Below are positions 53,890-61,923 of a DNA stretch of 64,000 nt, in pieces. This DNA is from Chloroflexota bacterium (GTDB lineage Bacteria > Chloroflexota > Anaerolineae > Anaerolineales > Anaerolineaceae). Every line of letters starts with the position of its first letter. Position 1 is the stretch's first letter. Location of the stretch: assembly GCA_023434145.1 (NCBI GenBank), contig JAEYTI010000210.1:1-64000 (forward strand), given 5' to 3'. The translations under genes were made by a program, and so were the position numbers. The notes beneath the pieces are model-generated. The model did no database searches, was not told the DNA's origin, and saw nothing but the letters and a program-made list of their open reading frames with translations.

Positions 53890-55518
53890 TTACACAATAT
53901 CGATTTTGGCAATTTCCACATCGTAACCAAATCGATTCAGTATCCTCGCATGTTTCAGCAGGTTGATCTTGCTGAATATTGGAAGAATATCTACAATTTC
54001 TCCGGCACGGCTAGACCCAATCGCATAAACAAATGTAAGGTTTTGTAAATACTGTGCTGGCGGGACCATTTCTAAATCCGGCCATCGCCTTTTAACCTGA
54101 TCTAGGAATTTTAGTTTGTAACTATCCATGTCTTTGAATAGACTGGCAGAGACTGTTGCCTGAGAGAATAAGTGGCTGAGGGTTGATGAACGGTTTAATT
54201 TCTTTACACAAAACAGTTTTTTACCTGGTTCGTAGAAAAGGTCTGCGACTTCTATGCTGCTGCTTGAGCCATCGAAGCGAAAAAGTTCTTTATCAAGATA
54301 AAGATAATCCGGTTCTTGACTGTATAGACTGTTGTAAAAACCTTCTTCATATCTCTGCCTCTGTGGATTAATCGGCCAGGATAACAAAGAAACTGTGCAT
54401 GGTTTAATGCGCTGTCTTATCTCCTGTTCTACCGTTCTTAAATAATCCTGATTTACCGCATACCATTTACCGTTACATAAAATGTAAGTGCAGCCATACA
54501 ATTGTGTCTCGAAAGTTAGATATTCATAAACTGGTTCGGACTGGGAAACAGGCTGGCCGCTTGAGTCCAGACCTATAATTCGCATCTTTTTCTTGATACT
54601 GTCAATGTTCTCGATACACCCATTAATGGCGTTATCATCGATGAACTGGTATATTTCCCGTAAATCTAGGTCTGTTTTTTCTACAATTTCTCCCCATCCA
54701 CTAATCGAAAAATACGCACATCGGTCATAATCGATTTGATCGGGGTAGGCGATGGATATTTTTAAGTCGGTTATCCGCCGGTTTATTGAATCAACCAAAC
54801 AATCATCCAGAACTGCGACGATCGTGGAGTCTTTCTCGTACTGAATATAATCAATGAAGGCGAAATCTTGACGGTAGGTTGTTTGTTTATATCGCTCATA
54901 TAGTTGCTGGCATTTGTTCGCGAGGTCTAAAAAGCTTACATCCGTTGTTATTGTAAGGCTGTCTGAACCGCCGATCTTGGTCCCCAGTCCCTGGTCGATG
55001 CAGTTTCCGAGAATTACTCTCAAGATGTCAGCATCAAACTGGAAACCAAACTCATTAAAGTCCGTTGCAAGGTTTGACGCTTCCTTCCTTTGTAGGGTTT
55101 GAACCCCCAGGCTTTTTACATCCATTGATTTAATTTTCTTTGAGTCGATGGAATTCAGTGTTGTCTTTAATCCAAAATTCGGTTCTATTTTGTCGCGGTC
55201 TATGATATGAAAACCAAAGCCTTCGGATATTGCGAAAATTCTAGGACCATCAGGAGTATCAATTCGTAGAAAAATAATTAAGGAGTTAGTGACGTTTGCC
55301 AAACCATTCAGACGGCCGATCTCCACATATGGTTCTACAAATCCTGTCCACTTTGGTGTTTTCGGAATCCCACGCACAAGAAAAATTTCGTAATCAATGC
55401 CGCCTGCGTTTTGGCTTCCCCGAATAGCCTCGTACTGACGATGCTCTGTGATCGGTTTTAAACAATCCTCGAAGGATTCGACGGTTTTCTTGCAAAGATA
55501 GATATTCAGTTTTTTCAT
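53890..55518 (-). CDS. TIGR04141/DUF6119-like protein in the type I RM operon
   Basis: A 542-residue protein starting MKKLNIYLCKKTVESFEDCL; GGAGGGGG precedes the ATG at 55518. The N-terminal NIYL strand, the PKWTGFVEP segment and the GFGFHIIDRD/EPNFGLKTTLNSID block fit the 'sporadically distributed protein' TIGR04141 family, which is seen near restriction-modification and other defence genes. Molecular activity is unknown. Placed between hsdS and the membrane-protein gene with short gaps (31 and 80 bp). Confidence 0.7.
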   Translation of the reverse strand: MKKLNIYLCKKTVESFEDCLKPITEHRQYEAIRGSQNAGGIDYEIFLVRGIPKTPKWTGFVEPYVEIGRLNGLANVTNSLIIFLRIDTPDGPRIFAISEGFGFHIIDRDKIEPNFGLKTTLNSIDSKKIKSMDVKSLGVQTLQRKEASNLATDFNEFGFQFDADILRVILGNCIDQGLGTKIGGSDSLTITTDVSFLDLANKCQQLYERYKQTTYRQDFAFIDYIQYEKDSTIVAVLDDCLVDSINRRITDLKISIAYPDQIDYDRCAYFSISGWGEIVEKTDLDLREIYQFIDDNAINGCIENIDSIKKKMRIIGLDSSGQPVSQSEPVYEYLTFETQLYGCTYILCNGKWYAVNQDYLRTVEQEIRQRIKPCTVSLLSWPINPQRQRYEEGFYNSLYSQEPDYLYLDKELFRFDGSSSSIEVADLFYEPGKKLFCVKKLNRSSTLSHLFSQATVSASLFKDMDSYKLKFLDQVKRRWPDLEMVPPAQYLQNLTFVYAIGSSRAGEIVDILPIFSKINLLKHARILNRFGYDVEIAKIDIV

Positions 55519-55549
55519 TTCCCCCTCCATGTGTGGGTGATTAAGGATG

Positions 55550-56782
55550 TTAGTTTGTTTCCACTATATCTAAATCCTTTACCTCTAATTCACCACTAAT
55601 AAGCCGCGGAAGCAGCAGACCGCGCTGCTGTCGTAGGTTTCTGTTTCGGAAAACCAGGTTCTCTATTAATGACACAATGTTTTCAATTACTTCATTAAAT
55701 TTTCGCAACACGTGCTCAGGAGGCAAATTAACGGAATATTTCTTTAAGATTTCCCAGTTGGCTCTGGGCATCTTTGTTCCCTGCGATGTTTGAGTGGCCT
55801 GGGCAACAAAGTCATCACTGAAGGTCGTCATGAGGACTAAGCTAAAATATTCAACGGAAAGAGGCCGTATCACAATAGCATCCGATGAACAAACACCTTC
55901 GACTGGTGCGGGTCCCACTTTATGAAAGTACGGGCGAATTTTTCCGAAAAGAATCTCTCGCTTTTTGAATGCGAGCTTGGTGCTCTGTACCTCTTTAGCA
56001 GTTCCCCATTCGCTGAGCGCTAATGACCTTCTAGGAAGATGCTCCAACCCAAAATAGGGTGTTTCAGAGTCTATAGATTCGGGTAGAACGTTTCGACGTA
56101 CTTCCTCACAAATATCTCCCAATATGATCTTTCTCCACCCCTCCGGTATCTCCTCCATCTCAGACTCCACCAACCGCACACCTTCATGCCCCGAATAGCG
56201 GAAGTTGACAAACCACTCACGGTAAATCGCCTGGGACATTTCTTCCAAGATCGCAATGCGGCGGGCGTTGTTTTCGATCAGGTTATCATAGGCCATTAGT
56301 ACTGAAGCAATTCTTTTTTGGTCGCACAGGTATGGTACTTGTACGACGATTTCAGAAAAGGCAGATTTGCTGATAATTGGAGTAGCTGCTCCGCTAGCCT
56401 GTGCCTTTATACGGTCTGTATAGTGCTTTAGCAAGTAGAAAATGAAACGGTAATCATGATCATTCTCATTAACTATGATGGAATTTATTTGTTGATTAGT
56501 AAAGCTGGGTTTATTGGTAATACATATCTTCCCAATTGATGCAATACATGTGAAACAAACTGTATTCGAAGGAAGCAAGAGGTTCTTAAGTGATTTACGC
56601 CCACTTTCAGAAATATTGCGTTGAACTACAGGGTAAATTGAGCTATCGGAAATATCAGTCGGTGTAATAAACGGATAATCGCCACCATAATAAGCTTGCT
56701 CAACAGTAGGAGGTGTTTTCCCAGTTACCACTCTCCCCAAATCACCTATCCTTAATGATCGAAGTGATATTTTTGTAGCCAT
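55550..56782 (-). CDS. hsdS: Type I restriction specificity subunit S
   Basis: A 410-residue protein with two target-recognition domains: residues 5-160 (IGDLGRVVTGKTPP ... DYPFITPTDI ... KSAFSEIVVQVP) and 215-370 (GWRKIILGDICEE ... GTKMPRANWEILKK). Each is followed by a conserved helix (QKRIASVLMAYDNLIENNAR and KFNEVIENIVSLIENLV). Its ATG overlaps the hsdM stop by 1 nt (TAATG). It determines the bipartite DNA site of the complex. Confidence 0.93.
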   Translation of the reverse strand: MATKISLRSLRIGDLGRVVTGKTPPTVEQAYYGGDYPFITPTDISDSSIYPVVQRNISESGRKSLKNLLLPSNTVCFTCIASIGKICITNKPSFTNQQINSIIVNENDHDYRFIFYLLKHYTDRIKAQASGAATPIISKSAFSEIVVQVPYLCDQKRIASVLMAYDNLIENNARRIAILEEMSQAIYREWFVNFRYSGHEGVRLVESEMEEIPEGWRKIILGDICEEVRRNVLPESIDSETPYFGLEHLPRRSLALSEWGTAKEVQSTKLAFKKREILFGKIRPYFHKVGPAPVEGVCSSDAIVIRPLSVEYFSLVLMTTFSDDFVAQATQTSQGTKMPRANWEILKKYSVNLPPEHVLRKFNEVIENIVSLIENLVFRNRNLRQQRGLLLPRLISGELEVKDLDIVETN

Positions 56783-58362
56783 TACCCACCTAATACTTGT
56801 CGTACATATTGCGAAACGATAGTCTCTAAATCTTGTGCTTCAATATTTAGCCGCTCCAACTCCTCGGTAAGCAATTCTAGTTTCTCATTGAAGTCATAAT
56901 CCTCATTTATCTTATCTACTACTCCCACAAACCGTCCTGGATTCAAACTCCAGCCTTGAGCCTCGATTTCAGCCCTGGATGCTACCTTGCATAACCCCGG
57001 CACATCACAATACCGCTTCTGCGCGAACATCGTTTCCAGTGTGTCAAGTTGAGTGGTGGGCAGAAGATAGTTTTTGCGGTCAAATACAAAGCCATTCAAA
57101 TCCTCGCCGCGATACAACCGGACAATCGAGGAAAGTAGGCCGATCTGCTCGGGGGTAAACTCGCGGTGGGCTCGGTCAATCTGCTTGTAGATGCTGCGTG
57201 CATCCAGGAACAAAACTGTATCAACGCGGGCCGTGCCTTTCTTGCCCTTATCTAGGAACCACAGTGTCACCGGCAGGGTCACGTTGTAGAAGAAGTTCGA
57301 GCCAACCGCCACCATGATATCCACCGCACCATCTTGAATCAACTGCCTGCGAATGTCACTTTCCGATTGGCGCGCATCACTGGCGGAGTTGGCCATTACA
57401 AAGCCGGCTCGGCCGGTGCTTTTTAGGGCGCTGTAGAAGAGCTGAATCCAGATGTAGTTGCCGTTGTCGGCGCGGGGCATACCAAAGGGGAAGCGGGCAA
57501 CATCATCCTTGATCTTGTCTTTGTCGATGCCGTTGACGTTGAATGGGGGATTGGCCATCAGGAAGTCGAACTTGCCGACCAGATTGTGCGGGTTATCGTA
57601 GTAGCTGTTCGACTGCCGGATATCCCCATGCAGGCCGTGAACGGCCAGGTTCATGCGGCACAGGCGCACCGTCTCGGCCACCCGTTCCTGCCCGTACACG
57701 CTGATGTCGCTCAACTTTCCCTGATGACGGTCGACAAACGCCGCCGACTGGACGAACATACCGCCCGAACCACAGGCCGGGTCAAAGACGAGACCGTGAT
57801 AGGGTTCGATTATTTCAACGATCAGCTTGACGATTGAAGTGGCGGTGAAAAATTCACCCCCCCGCTGGCCCTCGGTCAGCGCGAAGTTGCCCAGGAAGTA
57901 CTCGTAAATCCGGCCAAAGGCGTCGCCTTCGATATCCATCGGCACCGAGTTGAAGATTTTCAGCAGCTCCACCAGCACACTGTTTTCCAGCCGGTTGTAG
58001 GTCTTGGGCAGCACGTCTTTCAGGTCGGGGTTCTTGTCCTCGATAGCCTTCATCGCGTCGTTGATGGCCTTGCCCAGGTTCTCGCCTTCTGGGAGCTTAA
58101 TGAGGTTGTTGAACCGGGCTTCTTCGGGGATGTAAACCACGCCCTTTGCGTGGTAGTTCGCTTCGGTGATTGCGCGGCGGCCAGAAGTGCCCTGGCTTTC
58201 GATCTCGGCCTTGGCCTTGGCGAAGCGCACGTCGGCATAGCGCAGGAAGATCAGCCCCAGGACGGGGACGGAGTATTCGGTTGCTTTCAGGCGAGAGTTG
58301 GCGCGAAGCTGGTCGGCTGCGGTCCACAGCCGCTTTTCGAGTTCAGAGTTGTTCCCAGGCAT
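56782..58362 (-). CDS. hsdM: Type I restriction adenine methyltransferase subunit M
   Basis: A 526-residue protein. The N-terminal HsdM helical domain (1-150) precedes the SAM-dependent N6-adenine methylase with [20 protein letters not shown], motif [12 protein letters not shown] near 195 and NPPF near 273. The C-terminal [13 protein letters not shown] helix contacts HsdS. AAAGGAT precedes the ATG. It is the first gene of the operon M-S-TIGR04141-membrane protein-R. Confidence 0.95.
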   Translation of the reverse strand: MPGNNSELEKRLWTAADQLRANSRLKATEYSVPVLGLIFLRYADVRFAKAKAEIESQGTSGRRAITEANYHAKGVVYIPEEARFNNLIKLPEGENLGKAINDAMKAIEDKNPDLKDVLPKTYNRLENSVLVELLKIFNSVPMDIEGDAFGRIYEYFLGNFALTEGQRGGEFFTATSIVKLIVEIIEPYHGLVFDPACGSGGMFVQSAAFVDRHQGKLSDISVYGQERVAETVRLCRMNLAVHGLHGDIRQSNSYYDNPHNLVGKFDFLMANPPFNVNGIDKDKIKDDVARFPFGMPRADNGNYIWIQLFYSALKSTGRAGFVMANSASDARQSESDIRRQLIQDGAVDIMVAVGSNFFYNVTLPVTLWFLDKGKKGTARVDTVLFLDARSIYKQIDRAHREFTPEQIGLLSSIVRLYRGEDLNGFVFDRKNYLLPTTQLDTLETMFAQKRYCDVPGLCKVASRAEIEAQGWSLNPGRFVGVVDKINEDYDFNEKLELLTEELERLNIEAQDLETIVSQYVRQVLGG

Positions 58363-58464
58363 GAGAATCCTTTAACGTTGTAAGTGTGGCTCCAGTCCTT
58401 GCCCCACCAATATTTGGCTGAAACCAATGTGAACATTTTTATTATAAGGTGTTTCTGCCAAACG

Positions 58465-59274
58465 TTACCGGTTGAGGGGTATTCGCCACCTTGCCTCGGT
58501 AATTCGAGAAAACTGGGTTACGTGTACGATGACTTCTGTTACGCTTTGATCGCTAAAATCGACTTCAATATTCAGTCGATATCCATCAACGGTGCTATCA
58601 CAGGAGTTATCCAGATCAAAGGACTGGTTAGCCGGTACGACGACGTTCGTTTCTGGGCACCAAAATGAGCGATTGTAAAAGCCTCTTACCGTCAAACTCC
58701 GCCCACCACCCGTACTGGCCAGAAAGTCACGATCTGCATAAGTGAGAATTAAATCCGAATCGGTGTAATTTCGGAAAAGAAAGCGCGCATTGACCCCATA
58801 ATAAAATGAGTCGCCTGGATTAAGGTTGAATTCGGTTAACCGCAATCCAACACCATTCTGCCGCCATTCTTCCCCAACGTTAAGAATAGTTCCAGGAGGC
58901 GTGTCTGGGATCGGGGTGTTTGTCGGGGCAGTCGTAGCAGTGGGACGAGGAGTAGATGTATTTGCCGGTTGGGGAGTATCGGTTACGGTAGGAGATGCAG
59001 GAGCATCTGTATTTGTTGGTTGAAAAGTAAACGTAGAGGTCGGTTTTTGCACAGCCTCCGTATCTACTGCGGCTACACTGGTCGGGTTAGGTGGTGTGGG
59101 GGATGAATCTTTGGCCCCAATCTCATACCCGGTCCATAAAATAGCCACAAGTAAAAGAAGCGCCGCAAGAGATCCTGCGATCCTTTTCTGGCTTTTCTGT
59201 GTGAGCAGCGGAACAAAGATTCCGATCACCGCTGCTGCCAAAAACAGAACGATTTGAAAGAAAAAGTCTCTCAT
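58465..59274 (-). CDS. Membrane protein with Thr/Pro-rich linker (269 aa)
   Basis: Two N-terminal membrane helices (about 5-24 and 33-50) lead to a long extracytoplasmic Thr/Pro/Ser linker (about 58-128; TPQPANTSTPRPTATTAPTN) and a C-terminal beta domain of about 140 residues (GVGLRLTEFNLNPGDSFYYG ... RFLFRNYTDSDLIL). Such Thr/Pro spacers are common in Chloroflexota surface proteins. Convergent/neighbouring to the type I operon on the same strand. Unknown function; the C-terminal domain looks like a DUF4352/immunoglobulin-like fold. Confidence 0.7.
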   Translation of the reverse strand: MRDFFFQIVLFLAAAVIGIFVPLLTQKSQKRIAGSLAALLLLVAILWTGYEIGAKDSSPTPPNPTSVAAVDTEAVQKPTSTFTFQPTNTDAPASPTVTDTPQPANTSTPRPTATTAPTNTPIPDTPPGTILNVGEEWRQNGVGLRLTEFNLNPGDSFYYGVNARFLFRNYTDSDLILTYADRDFLASTGGGRSLTVRGFYNRSFWCPETNVVVPANQSFDLDNSCDSTVDGYRLNIEVDFSDQSVTEVIVHVTQFSRITEARWRIPLNR

Positions 59275-59524
59275 GATGTTTGCTCGTGTGCGAACGGTTC
59301 TTTTATTAGGAAAGGATTTTGTAACGGAAGATCCTTTTAATTTTACTCGAATTGCAGCAAACTTCCGCCACGGTCATATCACCAGAATTGCGCAATCCAC
59401 GCCCAGGGCTCTAATGCTGAAAAAGGTAGTATAGCCGGCAGCATGGCCCAACGGATTGCAGCCTTGCTGCCGGAGTATAGGTCCGCATCCACCCTTTCAG
59501 TTGACCGACAAATATACTCTATCG

Positions 59525-59553
59525 TTGAAATGATACCTGAAAATGCATATAAT
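59525..59553 (+). promoter_or_regulatory. Sigma-70-type promoter of the DHH phosphoesterase gene
   Basis: TTGAAA at 59525-59530 and TATAAT at 59548-59553 with a 17-bp spacer, 36 bp before the ATG at 59590. The rest of 59275-59589 shows no gene. Confidence 0.8.
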
Positions 59554-59589
59554 ATTGGACAGTAGAAAACTCCTTTGGCTGGTTATCAA

Positions 59590-60588
59590 ATGCAGCACTA
59601 TCATTTATCCCCTGAGTTCAGAGAAAAGATCAATGCGGCTGAACAGGTGGTTCTTGCCCTCGAAGCGAATGTTGATCTCGATGCTTTAGCTTCTGTATTG
59701 GTAATATCCAGCTTATTGGACATACTTAACGTTAGAAACGTTATCATAACCACGCTCCAACCACCGAAAAAGTATCAAGGGTTGCCTGGGATTGAAAAGG
59801 TGCAGGTAGGTCTCACTTGGGAAGAACTGCAAAGCCAACTTAACGCCCCAGAATGGATTATCGTATCGGATATAGGTGATCTGCATCAGCTTGGCGATCT
59901 CTGCGTTCAGCAAAGCCAATTATTTGCTTCCACGCCAATTATGCAAATTGATCACCATATCGAGAACGATGTCCCAGCCAGCTTTTCCTTCATTGATGCA
60001 AAAGCCGCAGCAGTTTGTGAAATGGTGGGTTACATATTGGAAGACTTATCGATTCCTATGACCGCAGATATGAGCACGCTGCTGTTGGCGGGGATTTATG
60101 CGGATACCCTTTCATTCACTTCTCCAGCCGTCACAACAAGAACGTTAAATATGGCAGCCTCTCTTGCGGCAAAAGGAGCCGATATTCTGTTGGCATCACA
60201 CATCTCGGGCGGTTATTCGATTAAGCAGTGGCGGTTGTGGGGTGAGCTGCTAGAGAATGCCGAGATACGTCATGATGGACACATCATCGTTGCCACCGTT
60301 TCGCAAGAAATATTGCGCAGATATGATATGCAGAGCAGCGAAGTTTCTGGCCTGGCCAATTTATCTGCTGAAATTGAGAACGTGAAAGGTTTTGCACTTC
60401 TGCGGGAACAAGAAAACGGCGATATTCGCGTAAGTTTCCGTTCGCCCGGCATTTTGCCAGTTGTTCAAGTTGCCGAGTTTTTTGGCGGTGGTGGCCATAT
60501 CTATGCCGCAGCCTGCACCATCAAGCAGGTTTCTCTGGTAAATGCACGAAAAGCGATCCTCCGCCAGTTTGAAGTGATATATAAATAA
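59590..60588 (+). CDS. DHH/DHHA1 phosphoesterase, NrnA-like (332 aa)
   Basis: The protein has the nanoRNase/pAp-phosphatase layout: motif I NVDLDALAS (keeps D-x-D but lacks the usual leading His-x-x-Pro), IVSDIGDL, the DHH box (QIDHHIEND), a GIYADTLSF Asp motif and the C-terminal DHHA1 FGGGGHIYAAAC. Members hydrolyse short RNAs, pAp or cyclic dinucleotide products. ATG at 59590; a TTG at 59575 in frame is possible. Promoter directly upstream. It lies 90 bp before a gene run that ends in a STAND-CHAT protein, so it may degrade a nucleotide signal or short RNA in that system. Confidence 0.8.
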   Translation: MQHYHLSPEFREKINAAEQVVLALEANVDLDALASVLVISSLLDILNVRNVIITTLQPPKKYQGLPGIEKVQVGLTWEELQSQLNAPEWIIVSDIGDLHQLGDLCVQQSQLFASTPIMQIDHHIENDVPASFSFIDAKAAAVCEMVGYILEDLSIPMTADMSTLLLAGIYADTLSFTSPAVTTRTLNMAASLAAKGADILLASHISGGYSIKQWRLWGELLENAEIRHDGHIIVATVSQEILRRYDMQSSEVSGLANLSAEIENVKGFALLREQENGDIRVSFRSPGILPVVQVAEFFGGGGHIYAAACTIKQVSLVNARKAILRQFEVIYK

Positions 60589-60678
60589 TTCTATTACCTT
60601 GATACAACAGATCAAAAGGACAAAGATTTGTGTTAACAATAGGGTTAATGATATGACAAGCATTCAAAAAGGGGGCGT

Positions 60679-61341
60679 ATGTTAGAAATTAACGAACAAA
60701 ATTATCCACTTGAAACTATCTGGGAAGGTGCGCTGGAGAGTAAAGAAACCATTCGGGGGCAAAACCTTCCGGTTATTAGCTTAAGCAAACCGCTCTGGTG
60801 GGACGACCCACAGATTCTCGGTAAAGCGTGGGTCAGACCGGCTGGTGGAAAGCAGTATGGCATGGTGCGATTTAATTTTTCGCTGCGTCCTGAAAAACAG
60901 CAGGAAATCCGTCAGGTGGAGTTTACTGTTTATCTGGTTCAGCGGGCACAATGTAATACGACATTTTACGATCTTTTTCCCAAACAGATCAACGATGACT
61001 TAAGTGGCGAGATTTCGGCTAGCATCGGCCCTGAACTGAAATTTGCCGGCAACGAGGTAAAAGTTGGGGGTGTGGGCGTAAAGGTCCATACAAAACAATC
61101 CTTCCCGGTGGTTGTAGCCAGCGGGGTTGGTGAACAGGTAGCGCAGTGGCGTTTTGTGAGCCGCCCATCTCACCCATTAACCGGAAGTCAAAGCGTCTTC
61201 GCAATCATCGAATACAAGGATGAATCACTGCCAATTCACGCTAGCCTGCACCTGGATGTTACCGTAGCATCCTTTTTTGGCCCTGTGCACGGTATTCTTC
61301 CACAGACAGAGACCCAGCGTCTCCACTGGATCTCGGGATGA
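60679..61341 (+). CDS. Protein of unknown function (220 aa)
   Basis: A beta-rich soluble protein (AWVRPAGGKQYGMVRFNFSL ... VEFTVYLVQRAQCNTTFYDL ... GPELKFAGNEVKVGG). ATG with GGGGGCG close upstream. It is followed after 6 bp by the GNAT gene and clearly belongs to the same transcript. No family recognised; the EVKVGGVGVKVHTK segment resembles proteins found next to CHAT genes, but this is an impression only. Confidence 0.55.
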   Translation: MLEINEQNYPLETIWEGALESKETIRGQNLPVISLSKPLWWDDPQILGKAWVRPAGGKQYGMVRFNFSLRPEKQQEIRQVEFTVYLVQRAQCNTTFYDLFPKQINDDLSGEISASIGPELKFAGNEVKVGGVGVKVHTKQSFPVVVASGVGEQVAQWRFVSRPSHPLTGSQSVFAIIEYKDESLPIHASLHLDVTVASFFGPVHGILPQTETQRLHWISG

Positions 61342-61347
61342 GCCTTT

Positions 61348-61893
61348 ATGATCCCAATCCAGTTCCAGACGGTTAACGGGCTAACGGTTCTACTTCGACC
61401 TGCGCGAGTAGAAGATCAATCTAAGATTATAGAAAATATTGGTCTTGTATTGGCTGAAAAGGTTTTTTTGCAAACAGATCAGTTTGTCTTAACGCCTGGC
61501 TGGATTAAGGCATTTGCGGCAAGTTGTGATCCACACCAGGGCAGCCTGCTCCTCGTTCCAGAGATTGATGGTCAGTTGGTGGGGCATTTACGAGTTCACC
61601 CAGGTGAATATGGGGCAAAAGACCGGCACGTAGCTTCACTGGGGATCGTTTTAATTAATGGCTACCGGGTGATGGGCATTGGCAAAGCAATGTTAAAAGC
61701 AGCGGTGGAATGGTGCGATCGGGCAGGATATGAAAAAATGGAAGTTTCTGTTCTTTCGACCAACCAGCATGCAATTCACCTTTTTGAGCAGTTTGGTTTT
61801 CAAATCGTAGGAGTGCTCAAACGGCAGTTAAAAATTGGCCCCGATTATGTGGATGAATTAATCATGGATCGCATGGTAACAGCGACAGGCTAA
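61348..61893 (+). CDS. GNAT-family acetyltransferase (181 aa)
   Basis: A complete GNAT fold: N-terminal TVLLRPARVEDQSKII, a strand HLRVHPGE, the acetyl-CoA loop GYRVMGIGKAMLKAAVEW (R/Q-x2-G-x-G/A), and the C-terminal HAIHLFEQFGFQIVG. Substrate unknown. It lies between the unknown protein and the STAND-CHAT gene with gaps of 6 and 30 bp. It may modify a partner in that set, or simply be carried along. Confidence 0.85.
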   Translation: MIPIQFQTVNGLTVLLRPARVEDQSKIIENIGLVLAEKVFLQTDQFVLTPGWIKAFAASCDPHQGSLLLVPEIDGQLVGHLRVHPGEYGAKDRHVASLGIVLINGYRVMGIGKAMLKAAVEWCDRAGYEKMEVSVLSTNQHAIHLFEQFGFQIVGVLKRQLKIGPDYVDELIMDRMVTATG

Positions 61894-61923
61894 GTTCAAC
61901 TTGCAATCATTCTTAGAGGGACA

